Below, in pieces: positions 1 through 5,473 of a stretch of 11,584 bases of DNA. Below the pieces are notes generated by a model, which saw nothing but the letters and a program-made list of their open reading frames with translations, ran no database searches and had not been told where the DNA came from. Positions within the stretch are counted from its first letter, which is position 1; each line of letters opens with the position of its first letter. Source of the DNA: Pirellulales bacterium (lineage in GTDB: Bacteria > Planctomycetota > Planctomycetia > Pirellulales > JAICIG01); assembly GCA_025924495.1 (NCBI GenBank), contig JAICIG010000251.1, positions 1 to 11,584 on the forward strand. Direction: 5' to 3'. The position numbers and the translations under genes are program-made.

Positions 1-722
1 ATCTGCCCTGGAGCGCGCAGCGCCGCTTCTTCGGGAGGTTCGTCGCCCATCCAGCGGGCCAGCCCCAAATCGAGAATCTTTACCTTCGGATGGCTCCAAG
101 GCTGCGGATCCTCCACCAGCAGATTCTCGGGTTTGATGTCGCGGTGGACGAGGCCGCGCTGGTGGGCGTGCTCCAGACCGATGGCGGCCTGCCGGATGCA
201 CTCGCAAACCCAATCGATGGGTAGTTTCGGCTGCTTTTGCAGCCAGACTCTGAGGTCCTGACCGCGCCCATATTCCATTACCAGGAAGTGTGTGCCGCCT
301 GCGCAGTCGGCGTCATAAGCCCCGATAATGTTCGGGTGATTCACGGCGCAAAGCAGACGGACTTCGGCCTGAAAGCGCGCCATGGCAAGCGGATTGGAGA
401 GCACCGTCTTGTTCATGACCTTCAGGGCGACAACGCGGTCGGTCATGGCATGGTGCGCCGTGAAAACGACCCCCATTCCCCCGCCGCCGAGTCGTTCCAG
501 CAGCTTATACTTGCCCATGAAGAACGCATGTCGCCCGCAGAGCAACTGCTTGGCTTGCCATTCCGTCAGCCAACCTCGGGCCACGAGACTTTGGGCCCAG
601 ACGGCAGGCGTCAACTCAGGATCAGCCGCGAGCTCTCGCTCTGCCTCGGCGGATTGTTCCGCCGACAGCAGCCGGCTTTTGTGCAGCAGGCTAATGAAAT
701 CTTGACCCGTGGTCACATCCAA
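1..722 (-). CDS. Serine/threonine protein kinase, Hanks type (partial, C-terminal part outside the window)
   Basis: Likely phosphorylates Ser/Thr of unknown partner proteins in the cytoplasm; the C-terminal part (often membrane-anchored or repeat-bearing in planctomycetes) is off the left edge. Numbering from the TTG at 722: an N-terminal helical block (about residues 8-68, with GWLTEWQAKQLL) precedes the kinase fold. Visible are the Gly loop GGGGMGVVF (79-87), the ATP lysine in VALKV (K101), the αC glutamate (E120), the catalytic loop HRDIKPEN (193-200, base D195) and DLG (218-220) where most kinases have DFG. DLG is common in planctomycete kinases, so it need not mean inactivity. The start is uncertain because there is no ATG in frame near the conserved block. 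TTG 722 has AGGGGG nine bases upstream; GTG 716 is the alternative. The frame stays open to about 1036, but that extension is arginine-rich and unlike the family. Divergent from rpsA. Function is certain at family level; target is unknown. Confidence 0.9.
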   Translation of the reverse strand, partial: MDVTTGQDFISLLHKSRLLSAEQSAEAERELAADPELTPAVWAQSLVARGWLTEWQAKQLLCGRHAFFMGKYKLLERLGGGGMGVVFTAHHAMTDRVVALKVMNKTVLSNPLAMARFQAEVRLLCAVNHPNIIGAYDADCAGGTHFLVMEYGRGQDLRVWLQKQPKLPIDWVCECIRQAAIGLEHAHQRGLVHRDIKPENLLVEDPQPWSHPKVKILDLGLARWMGDEPPEEAALRAPGQ

Positions 723-793
723 CGCAGCATTCCCCCTGGCGTGCCCCAATTCGCAATGCAGGCGTTCATCGCCGGCGCGGCGGGCAACTGCCG

Positions 794-799
794 AGTATA
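794..799 (-). promoter_or_regulatory. Candidate -10 element for the Ser/Thr kinase gene
   Basis: On the minus strand the hexamer TATACT lies about 70 bases upstream of the proposed kinase start. I see no good -35 hexamer at 16-18 bp. If used, transcription would begin near 787, which excludes the longer arginine-rich N-terminal extension and supports a start at 722 or 716. Same hexamer as the rpsA -10. Confidence 0.35.
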
Positions 800-1065
800 G
801 TCGCAGCCGCGATCGGATGCGCCATTCCGGCAGGTTCGACCGTGGGGCGCCCGTCGGACCTACCGGCCGCCGGGAGTTGCGATGTTGGCGCCGAATTTCG
901 TCGGCCGCGTCTTGTTCAGCCGCAACGGCTCGGTCGCCGCGTTGGGAACAGCGGGTCAGCGCCTTCGTGTGGCGTAAAGCGCGTCGAACATTTGCCGACT
1001 TCGCACCTCGGGCTCGCACGGACGGCTACCCCGGCTCTCAGGGGATTCGCCGGCCAATTTCCGCC

Positions 1066-1095
1066 TTCCCAGGCCACGCGCAGTTTTGCTATACT
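1066..1095 (+). promoter_or_regulatory. Candidate rpsA promoter (extended -10)
   Basis: TATACT at 1090-1095 is preceded by TG at 1087-1088 with one base between, which is an extended -10 arrangement. A weak -35, TTCCCA (1066-1071), lies 18 bp upstream. Transcription would start near 1102, giving an rpsA leader of about 130 bases. The position in a divergent region upstream of a highly expressed gene supports it. Confidence 0.5.
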
Positions 1096-1123
1096 ACCCG
1101 GTTCTTTCATCAGCCTGAAGTTA

Positions 1124-1141
1124 GCTCTCTGCGCAGAGGGC
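1124..1141 (+). promoter_or_regulatory. Leader hairpin 1 upstream of rpsA
   Basis: Bases 1124-1130 pair with 1135-1141 (7 bp including one G-U) around a GCGC loop; its core is the perfect palindrome CTCTGCGCAGAG. The 3' arm contains GAGGG, the only SD-like sequence in the leader, eight bases before an ATG at 1149 that opens a short overlapping ORF. Seen by eye; no energy was calculated. Confidence 0.4.
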
Positions 1142-1148
1142 CGGGCAG

Positions 1149-1259
1149 ATGGAGCAAGGGTCATTTTTTGGCCGGTCGCAGGCTCGAGAGAAGCGGCGTT
1201 TCGCCGTGAGATTCTCCAGCGGTTTGTGGTCGGATGTTGCACTCCATGGTCAATCGTAA
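1149..1259 (+). CDS. Possible 36-codon upstream ORF overlapping the start of rpsA
   Basis: ATG at 1149 to TAA at 1257-1259, beginning MEQGSFFGRSQ and ending DVALHGQS. It is preceded at 8 bases by GAGGG. It runs out of frame across both possible rpsA starts (1234 and 1246) and ends within the first codons of rpsA, the geometry of a coupled or inhibitory leader ORF. The peptide has no recognisable domain and an ORF of this size can arise by chance in GC-rich DNA. Translation is inference only. Confidence 0.25.
   Translation: MEQGSFFGRSQAREKRRFAVRFSSGLWSDVALHGQS
1188..1216 (+). promoter_or_regulatory. Leader hairpin 2 just upstream of the rpsA start
   Basis: CGGCG (1194-1198) pairs with CGCCG (1202-1206) around TTT, and the outer GAGAA (1188-1192) pairs with TTCTC (1212-1216). 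It ends 17 bases before the ATG at 1234. With no clear SD at 1234 or 1246, initiation may depend on leader structure, as is known for E. coli rpsA, which S1 itself represses. The parallel is inference. Confidence 0.4.
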
Positions 1260-3048
1260 TCTGATTCGCGGTCTCGATCTCAACGAACAAGAGTGGGAGC
1301 AGGAACTTACCGCTGCTCTCGAAGGCGCAGACCCCAATGAAATCGAGTGGGGCGGCGAAGATATCACCATCAATGAGATCGTCGCGGGTCGAGTGCTGCG
1401 CGTCGAAGGGGACCAGGTCCTCATTGACGTCGGCTATAAAAGCGAGGGGATGATTCCCCTTAATGAGTGGGGCGAGGATGAAGCACCGCCCGAACCTGGT
1501 CAAACGGTCAAGGTATTAATCGAGGAGATCGAAGACGCCCAAGCCGGCATGGAAGAAGCCGGCATGATCAGTCTCAGCAAGCGAAAAGCGGAGAAGATCG
1601 AGGCGTGGAAGAAGGTCATGGAGTCGGTTCACGAAGGCGATATCGTCACCGGCGTAGCCACGCGCAAGATCAAAGGCGGGTTGCTTGTCGATATCGGCGT
1701 CAACGTGTTTCTGCCGGCCAGCCAGGTCGACATTCGCCGTCCGCCCGATATTGGCGATTATATCGGCCGCACCATTCAATGCATCGTGTTGAAGATCGAC
1801 GAGGCCCGTCGCAACATCGTCGTCAGCCGCCGCTCGCTGATCGAAAGCGAGCGCGCCGAGAAGAAGTCTCGCTTGTTGCGCGATTTGGAAGTCGGTCAGC
1901 TTCGCAAGGGCACCGTCAAGAACATTGCCGAGTTCGGCGCCTTCGTTGATTTGGGCGGCATTGACGGCCTATTGCACATTACCGACATGAGCTGGGGCCG
2001 CATCGGACATCCATCGGAGCTCGTATCGATCGATCAGGAAATCGAAGTCCAGATTCTGCACATCGATCGCGAGAAGGAAAAGATCGCGCTGGGCCTCAAA
2101 CAGAAGTCGGCCAGTCCCTGGGAGAACGTCGCCGACAAGTACCCGGTCGGCAGCCGCGTGAAGGGGACGGTGGTCAACGTGATGAGCTACGGCGCCTTCG
2201 TCAAGCTTGAGGAAGGCATCGAAGGCCTGGTCCATATCAGCGAGATGTCGTGGACCAAGCGCATCAGCCATCCGAATGAACTGGTGCACATCGACGATGA
2301 GATCGAAGTCGTCGTCTTGGGCATCAACAAGGAAAAACAGGAGATCTCGCTCGGCATGAAGCAGACCCAGGAGAATCCCTGGGACAAAGTGGCCGAACGA
2401 TATCCGCCGGGCACGCCCGTTACCGGCGTAGTCCGCAATCTGACGAACTACGGCGCCTTCATCGAGATCGAGGAAGGCATCGACGGGCTGTTGCACGTCA
2501 GCGACATGAGTTGGACGCGCAAGATCAGCCATCCCAGCGAGGTCGTGGAAAAGGGCCAGAAGATCGAGTGCCGCGTGCTTTCAGTCGATCAGCAGCGGCG
2601 CCGGATTGCCCTGGGTCTGAAGCAGCTGCACGAAGATCCTTGGGCCAGCGATATTCCTAACAAGTATCAGCCCGGCCAGGTGGTTAAGGGCACCGTCACC
2701 AAGCTCACCAACTTCGGCGTGTTTGTCGGCCTGGAGAACGGCTTGGAAGGCCTACTGCACATCTCCGAACTGGCCGACCACAAGGTTGAAAACCCGGAAG
2801 AGGTGGTCAAGGTCGGCGATGAGATCGAGGTCAAGATTCTGCGAGTCGATTCGGAAGAGCGCAAAATCGGCCTGAGCCGCAAACGCGTCGAATGGGCTGA
2901 AGAAGATGGCGGCGAAGAAGGGGGCGCCCCGACTCCGCCGACAGGGCCGACCGGCCCAAGCATTCCGCCTGGGGAACTCAAGGGCGGCACGCGCGGCGAA
3001 AAGGGACCGCTCTTCAAGGCCCCCGAACCGCGTCAAGAAGGCGAATGA
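1234..3048 (+). CDS. rpsA: 30S ribosomal protein S1
   Basis: S1 binds mRNA at the small subunit and helps unfold and load structured or SD-poor messages. The 604-residue product shows six S1 (OB-fold) domains at about 48-118, 135-201, 219-290, 305-377, 391-464 and 479-551. Domains 3-6 carry the typical pattern of G.V.…GAFV.L..G..GLLHIS.MSW and a closing K..ALGLKQ, while domains 1 and 2 are more divergent, as expected for the ribosome-binding half. A Gly/Pro/Glu-rich tail follows from about 552. This is slightly longer than the E. coli protein (557 residues), mainly because of the tail. The start is either ATG 1234 or ATG 1246 (MVNRNLIR…); neither has a clear SD, and I keep the upstream one with doubt. 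The gene has its own promoter region and ends at a strong terminator, so it is probably monocistronic apart from a possible 20-codon ORF that overlaps the stop. Confidence 0.96.
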   Translation: MLHSMVNRNLIRGLDLNEQEWEQELTAALEGADPNEIEWGGEDITINEIVAGRVLRVEGDQVLIDVGYKSEGMIPLNEWGEDEAPPEPGQTVKVLIEEIEDAQAGMEEAGMISLSKRKAEKIEAWKKVMESVHEGDIVTGVATRKIKGGLLVDIGVNVFLPASQVDIRRPPDIGDYIGRTIQCIVLKIDEARRNIVVSRRSLIESERAEKKSRLLRDLEVGQLRKGTVKNIAEFGAFVDLGGIDGLLHITDMSWGRIGHPSELVSIDQEIEVQILHIDREKEKIALGLKQKSASPWENVADKYPVGSRVKGTVVNVMSYGAFVKLEEGIEGLVHISEMSWTKRISHPNELVHIDDEIEVVVLGINKEKQEISLGMKQTQENPWDKVAERYPPGTPVTGVVRNLTNYGAFIEIEEGIDGLLHVSDMSWTRKISHPSEVVEKGQKIECRVLSVDQQRRRIALGLKQLHEDPWASDIPNKYQPGQVVKGTVTKLTNFGVFVGLENGLEGLLHISELADHKVENPEEVVKVGDEIEVKILRVDSEERKIGLSRKRVEWAEEDGGEEGGAPTPPTGPTGPSIPPGELKGGTRGEKGPLFKAPEPRQEGE

Positions 3049-3110
3049 TGCGCGGGAAAGAGCACGGCCGCCGGGCGAAAAGACCGTCCGGGGTTAGCCG
3101 CAAGCGTTAA
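3048..3110 (+). CDS. Possible 20-codon basic peptide ORF overlapping the rpsA stop
   Basis: ATG 3048-3050 shares its A with the rpsA stop (TGATG), and AGAAGG lies about six bases upstream inside rpsA. It would encode a 20-residue, strongly basic peptide (MRGKEHGRRAKRPSG…) ending in TAA at 3108-3110, 19 bases before the terminator stem. Overlapping stop/start and an SD allow reinitiation, but nothing shows conservation. The basic composition may simply reflect GC-rich DNA. No known family recognised. Confidence 0.22.
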   Translation: MRGKEHGRRAKRPSGVSRKR

Positions 3111-3129
3111 ATTCGGAACGACACATCCC

Positions 3130-3166
3130 GACCCCGCCGGTCTAAACCGGCGGGGTCGTTGTGTTC
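3130..3166 (+). terminator. Intrinsic terminator after rpsA
   Basis: A perfect 12-bp stem, GACCCCGCCGGT (3130-3141) with ACCGGCGGGGTC (3146-3157), closes a CTAA loop and is followed by a T-rich but interrupted tract (gttgtgttc). It lies about 80 bases after the rpsA stop and separates rpsA from the sigma gene. Confidence 0.85.
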
Positions 3167-3300
3167 GGCGCCGCCCGAAGCCTGATCACATTCGGCTCAG
3201 CTTGTCGTCGGGGCACTTAGGTGTAGAAACTCGCGCAGGCGCGTCGATAGTTGTGGGTGTTGTTAATACGTGTTCACGCTCCAGCGGTGCAGCCCCTACG

Positions 3301-4140
3301 ATGCCCAAGACACGACGCCGAACCAACGCAGCAGTACAGTCGCCACTTGAGACTTACTTGCGCGAAATCAACGAAACCTCGCTGCTGACGGCGAAGGACG
3401 AGCAGGATCTGGCAGTCGCCATCGGCCGCGGCGATATCCAGGCGCGCGACCGGATGGTCCGCGCCAATCTGCGACTGGTCGTCAATATCGCCCGCGGCTA
3501 CACCGGCAAAGGCCTGGGCCTGCAGGATCTGATCGAGGAGGGCAACCTCGGCCTATTGCGCGCGGTCGAAGGTTTCGATCCCGCGATGGGCACGCGCTTC
3601 AGCACGTACGCCAGCTACTGGATTAAGCAGTCGATCAAACGAGCACTGATCAACACGGCCAAGACGATCCGCATTCCGGCCTACATGGTTGAACTGCTGA
3701 GCAAATGGCGCCGAGCCACCGTGCGGCTGTCGGAAGAGCTAGGGCGCACACCGACGCCAGAAGAAGTGGCGCGTGTCCTCGGCCTGCCGCGCAAAAAGCT
3801 GCCGATCATCAAAAAGGCGATTCGCATCTATAACTCCACCCCGCAGACCGACCAGGCCGAAGCCGGCTGGTCGCTCGGTGAAATGATCATGGACGAACGG
3901 GCCAAGAGCCCTGAAGAAGAAATGGTCGAAGGCGATGACATGACGCACGTCATGCGGCTGCTGGAGACCATGGATGGCCGCGAAGCCACCATTCTTCGGA
4001 TGCGATTCGGCCTCGACGACAACGAGCCGCGGACGCTCAAGGAGATCGGGGAGCAACTCGGTCTGACACGCGAACGCGTGCGGCAAATCGAGACCGAAGC
4101 GCTCGGCAAGCTAGCCGAGTGCCTTGACGGTCCGGGCTGA
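3301..4140 (+). CDS. RNA polymerase sigma factor, sigma-70 family (short RpoD/SigA-like, group 2 type)
   Basis: Directs RNA polymerase to promoters. From ATG 3301 the protein has 279 residues: region 1.2 at about 14-47 (SPLETYLREINE.SLLTAKDE), region 2 at 51-121 with LRLVVNIARGY, GLGLQDLIEEGNLGLLRAVE and FSTYASYWIKQSIKRAL, region 3 at 130-205, and region 4 at 216-272 with the helix-turn-helix TLKEIGEQLGLTRERVRQIE. There is no long region 1.1, and the non-conserved spacer is missing. That matches primary-like but non-essential group 2 factors, though some bacteria call such proteins SigA. The frame extends upstream to a TTG at 3202, but those 33 codons show no sigma homology and ATG 3301 sits right before the conserved region. 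No convincing SD or promoter was seen. It is separated from rpsA by a terminator and convergent with the next gene. Which promoters it reads is not visible. Confidence 0.92.
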   Translation: MPKTRRRTNAAVQSPLETYLREINETSLLTAKDEQDLAVAIGRGDIQARDRMVRANLRLVVNIARGYTGKGLGLQDLIEEGNLGLLRAVEGFDPAMGTRFSTYASYWIKQSIKRALINTAKTIRIPAYMVELLSKWRRATVRLSEELGRTPTPEEVARVLGLPRKKLPIIKKAIRIYNSTPQTDQAEAGWSLGEMIMDERAKSPEEEMVEGDDMTHVMRLLETMDGREATILRMRFGLDDNEPRTLKEIGEQLGLTRERVRQIETEALGKLAECLDGPG

Positions 4141-4219
4141 AGCCGCGTTATCGGCCGCCGTCTCTTTGCTTGGCGAGACCTGCTCTTCGTTGCTTGCACT
4201 GGTTGCTGCGGGCGCCGAC

Positions 4220-4969
4220 TCAGCCAGACGCGTTCGCCGTAACGGGCTGTTCGAGCTCGCTCGACTTCAGCGCGGCGAGAATCGCGTCGGCGCATCCCTC
4301 AAGGCCGAGCCGGCTGGAATTGACGACCAGATCGTAGGCAGCCGAGTCGTCCAAGTCGCGATGGAAAAAGCGCCGCACGAAGGCGGCTCGCCTTTCCGTC
4401 GTCTCGCGCACGATTTTTTCGGCCAACTTACGATCGACGTGATACCGCTGTTCGAATCGCTCGACCCGATCGCAATCGTCTGCCACGATACGCACCAGCA
4501 GGCTTCGACTGCGCGGCAGAAAGTACTGGACCCCTCTCCCGATAAATACGGCCGGCCCTTCTTCTGCGGCCGCATGCACGGTCTTTCGCAAGTACGAAAC
4601 GTACGCGTTCTGACTCACAAATTCGTGATTCAGCAGATGACCGAACGCTTCGTAGAGAAAACTGCTCGTGGTTTCGTCCAGCATTTCCAGCAGATCAGGA
4701 TCGACTTGGAATCGCTCGGCCATGCGGCCGATGAGCTGCTTGCCGAGCACGGGCCAACCGAGCGAGGCCCCCACGCGATCGCCAATTTCCCCGCCTCCGG
4801 CCCCAGGCAGGCGAGAACTTATGATAAAGGGTCCGCCGCGCGAGCCAGCCTTGCCCGCTTTCGCGCGGAGTGCATGACTCCGATGAGCCTGCACATCGTA
4901 CCAGGGCGGCTCGGCCTCTCCTGCCTGGTCTGCCGAGTTTCGTAGTTCTGCCTCGAAGTCCTCGAACAT
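4220..4969 (-). CDS. Cytidylate kinase-like family protein
   Basis: A 249-residue P-loop protein of the cytidylate-kinase-like family (Pfam Cytidylate_kin2 type by eye). About 45 N-terminal residues of low conservation come first, then the nucleotide-binding segment FIISSRLPGAGGGEIG (48-63) followed by …LGWPVLGKQLI. Next are a helical part with SFLYEAFGHLL and VFIGRGVQYFL (141-150), and a C-terminal half with LVRIVADD, an arginine-rich lid-like stretch (ERRAAFVRRFFHRDLDD, 192-208) and YDLVVNSSRLGLE. The P-loop lacks the classical GK[ST] and instead has the GxGGxxI form seen in this family. Its true substrate is not known; housekeeping CMP kinase (cmk) differs in having GxxxSGKGT. Start ATG 4969 is fixed by an AGGAGG seven bases upstream. 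Convergent with the sigma gene; the 79 bases between them hold no clear terminator. Confidence 0.85.
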   Translation of the reverse strand: MFEDFEAELRNSADQAGEAEPPWYDVQAHRSHALRAKAGKAGSRGGPFIISSRLPGAGGGEIGDRVGASLGWPVLGKQLIGRMAERFQVDPDLLEMLDETTSSFLYEAFGHLLNHEFVSQNAYVSYLRKTVHAAAEEGPAVFIGRGVQYFLPRSRSLLVRIVADDCDRVERFEQRYHVDRKLAEKIVRETTERRAAFVRRFFHRDLDDSAAYDLVVNSSRLGLEGCADAILAALKSSELEQPVTANASG

Positions 4970-4976
4970 TGCAATA

Positions 4977-4982
4977 CCTCCT
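4977..4982 (-). promoter_or_regulatory. Strong ribosome binding site of the cytidylate kinase-like gene
   Basis: Minus-strand AGGAGG with 7 bases to the ATG at 4969. It is the best SD in the window and settles the start. Confidence 0.85.
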
Positions 4983-4995
4983 CGGCCCCTACTGA

Positions 4996-5074
4996 CTTGC
5001 CTCGCTCAACATAGACGCCAGTCGCTGCCACTCAGGCCGAACGCCCGGTGGCAGTGGCGAGATTTCGAGGCAAG
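4996..5074 (-). repeat. Nested inverted repeats in the leader of the cytidylate kinase-like gene
   Basis: Outer perfect 9-bp arms at 4996-5004 and 5066-5074; inner perfect 7-bp arms at 5025-5031 and 5048-5054, with a further GGC/GCC pair inside. The set lies 27 bases upstream of the start at 4969, with the SD in between. It could be an RNA structure or a protein-binding dyad; function unknown. Confidence 0.45.
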
Positions 5075-5286
5075 CAGGGAAACGATGGGTGCAAAAGATA
5101 GGCCGGATCTCCGCGCCGGGCGGCGGCAAAAGATTCGCTTTGCTTCTTCCCCCCAAAATGGCCGTCGCTTGCTGCTCCCGCACTCGTTATGGGCCTGGGC
5201 GAACCAGCCACATTCCCGGTTCCGCAGACGCTTGTGCTTAATAAGCCTGCGAGTGGAAACGAAGCGGCCTCTCGTTTGCTACGAGC

Positions 5287-5335
5287 TACTTGCAACATGT
5301 CGCAAGTACCCGTCGGTACCGGCAGATGTCTGCCG
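5287..5335. promoter_or_regulatory. Two adjacent palindromes, candidate operators for the two-component operon
   Basis: Palindrome 1 (5287-5308) has 11-base halves with one mismatched pair: TACTTGCAACA against its mirror TGTCGCAAGTA. Palindrome 2 (5320-5335) is CGGCAGA-TG-TCTGCCG with perfect 7-base arms. Their centres are 30 bp apart, close to three helical turns. They lie about 80 and 50 bp upstream of the transcription start implied by the -10 element at 5366. The half-site sequences differ, so they may bind different proteins. Confidence 0.4.
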
Positions 5336-5362
5336 TTTGGGCTGAAAAAACCTCGCGAATGA

Positions 5363-5371
5363 TGGTATTGT
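5363..5371 (+). promoter_or_regulatory. Candidate extended -10 promoter of the histidine kinase operon
   Basis: TGGTATTGT (TG at 5363-5364, hexamer TATTGT at 5366-5371) fits an extended -10. There is no good -35 at the usual spacing (TTGGGC at 5337 is 23 bp away). Transcription would start near 5378, which puts the in-frame GTG at 5375 outside the transcript and favours ATG 5474 as the start. Confidence 0.4.
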
Positions 5372-5416
5372 GAAGTGAGCGGTTGGACTCAAGCGACTTC
5401 GCTTCCAGGGCTGGGC

Positions 5417-5446
5417 TGGCCAAAACTTGGCCACCCGGGCCAAAAC
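5417..5446 (+). repeat. Short inverted and direct repeats in the histidine kinase leader
   Basis: TGGCCAA (5417-5423) and TTGGCCA (5427-5433) form a 7-bp inverted repeat with a 3-base centre. GGCCAAAAC occurs twice, at 5418-5426 and 5438-5446, exactly 20 bp apart. They lie between the candidate promoter and the start codon, so an operator or a small leader hairpin is possible. Confidence 0.35.
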
Positions 5447-5473
5447 CTGAACGGTAGATTCGAGCGTCAACGT

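Larger units (their letters stand above)
4970..5473. other. Gene-poor divergent control region rich in inverted repeats
   Basis: About 500 bases between the minus-strand kinase-like gene and the plus-strand histidine kinase. No convincing gene is present, though a 64-codon minus ORF (4989-5183, GTG start) remains possible. Dyads seen: CTTGCCTCG/CGAGGCAAG (4996-5004 with 5066-5074) enclosing CTGCCAC/GTGGCAG (5025-5031 with 5048-5054), GCTTAATAAGC (5236-5246), AAACGA/TCGTTT (5257-5262 with 5272-5277), a 22-bp near-palindrome (5287-5308), a 16-bp palindrome (5320-5335) and TGGCCAA/TTGGCCA (5417-5433). Confidence 0.6.

Noticed and set aside
237..800. 187-codon plus-strand ORF opposite the Ser/Thr kinase
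   Set aside because: The minus strand encodes an unmistakable kinase (HRDIKPEN, DLG, Gly loop) over the same bases; this is its shadow.
709..1264. Overlapping plus-strand ORFs in the region before rpsA
   Set aside because: Arginine/serine-rich translations with no recognisable family, overlapping each other in different frames and covering the promoters and leader of rpsA.
1966..2750. Repeated DNA segments within rpsA
   Set aside because: They are explained by the tandem S1 domains of the protein, not by a DNA repeat element.
3202..3300. 33-codon N-terminal extension of the sigma factor from a TTG
   Set aside because: No similarity to sigma region 1.1, and ATG 3301 lies directly before the conserved region.
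4141..4219. Terminator between the convergent sigma and kinase-like genes
   Set aside because: Only 4-5 bp imperfect stems are visible and no clear T-run follows them.
5320..5335. Possible sigma-54 (-24/-12) promoter inside the second palindrome
   Set aside because: The GG to GC spacing is 9, not 10, and the flanking bases do not match TGGCAC-N5-TTGC.
5085..5345. 86-codon plus-strand ORF before the two-component operon
   Set aside because: No family resemblance, overlaps a competing minus ORF and the palindromes, and its SD-like GGGA is too close to the ATG.
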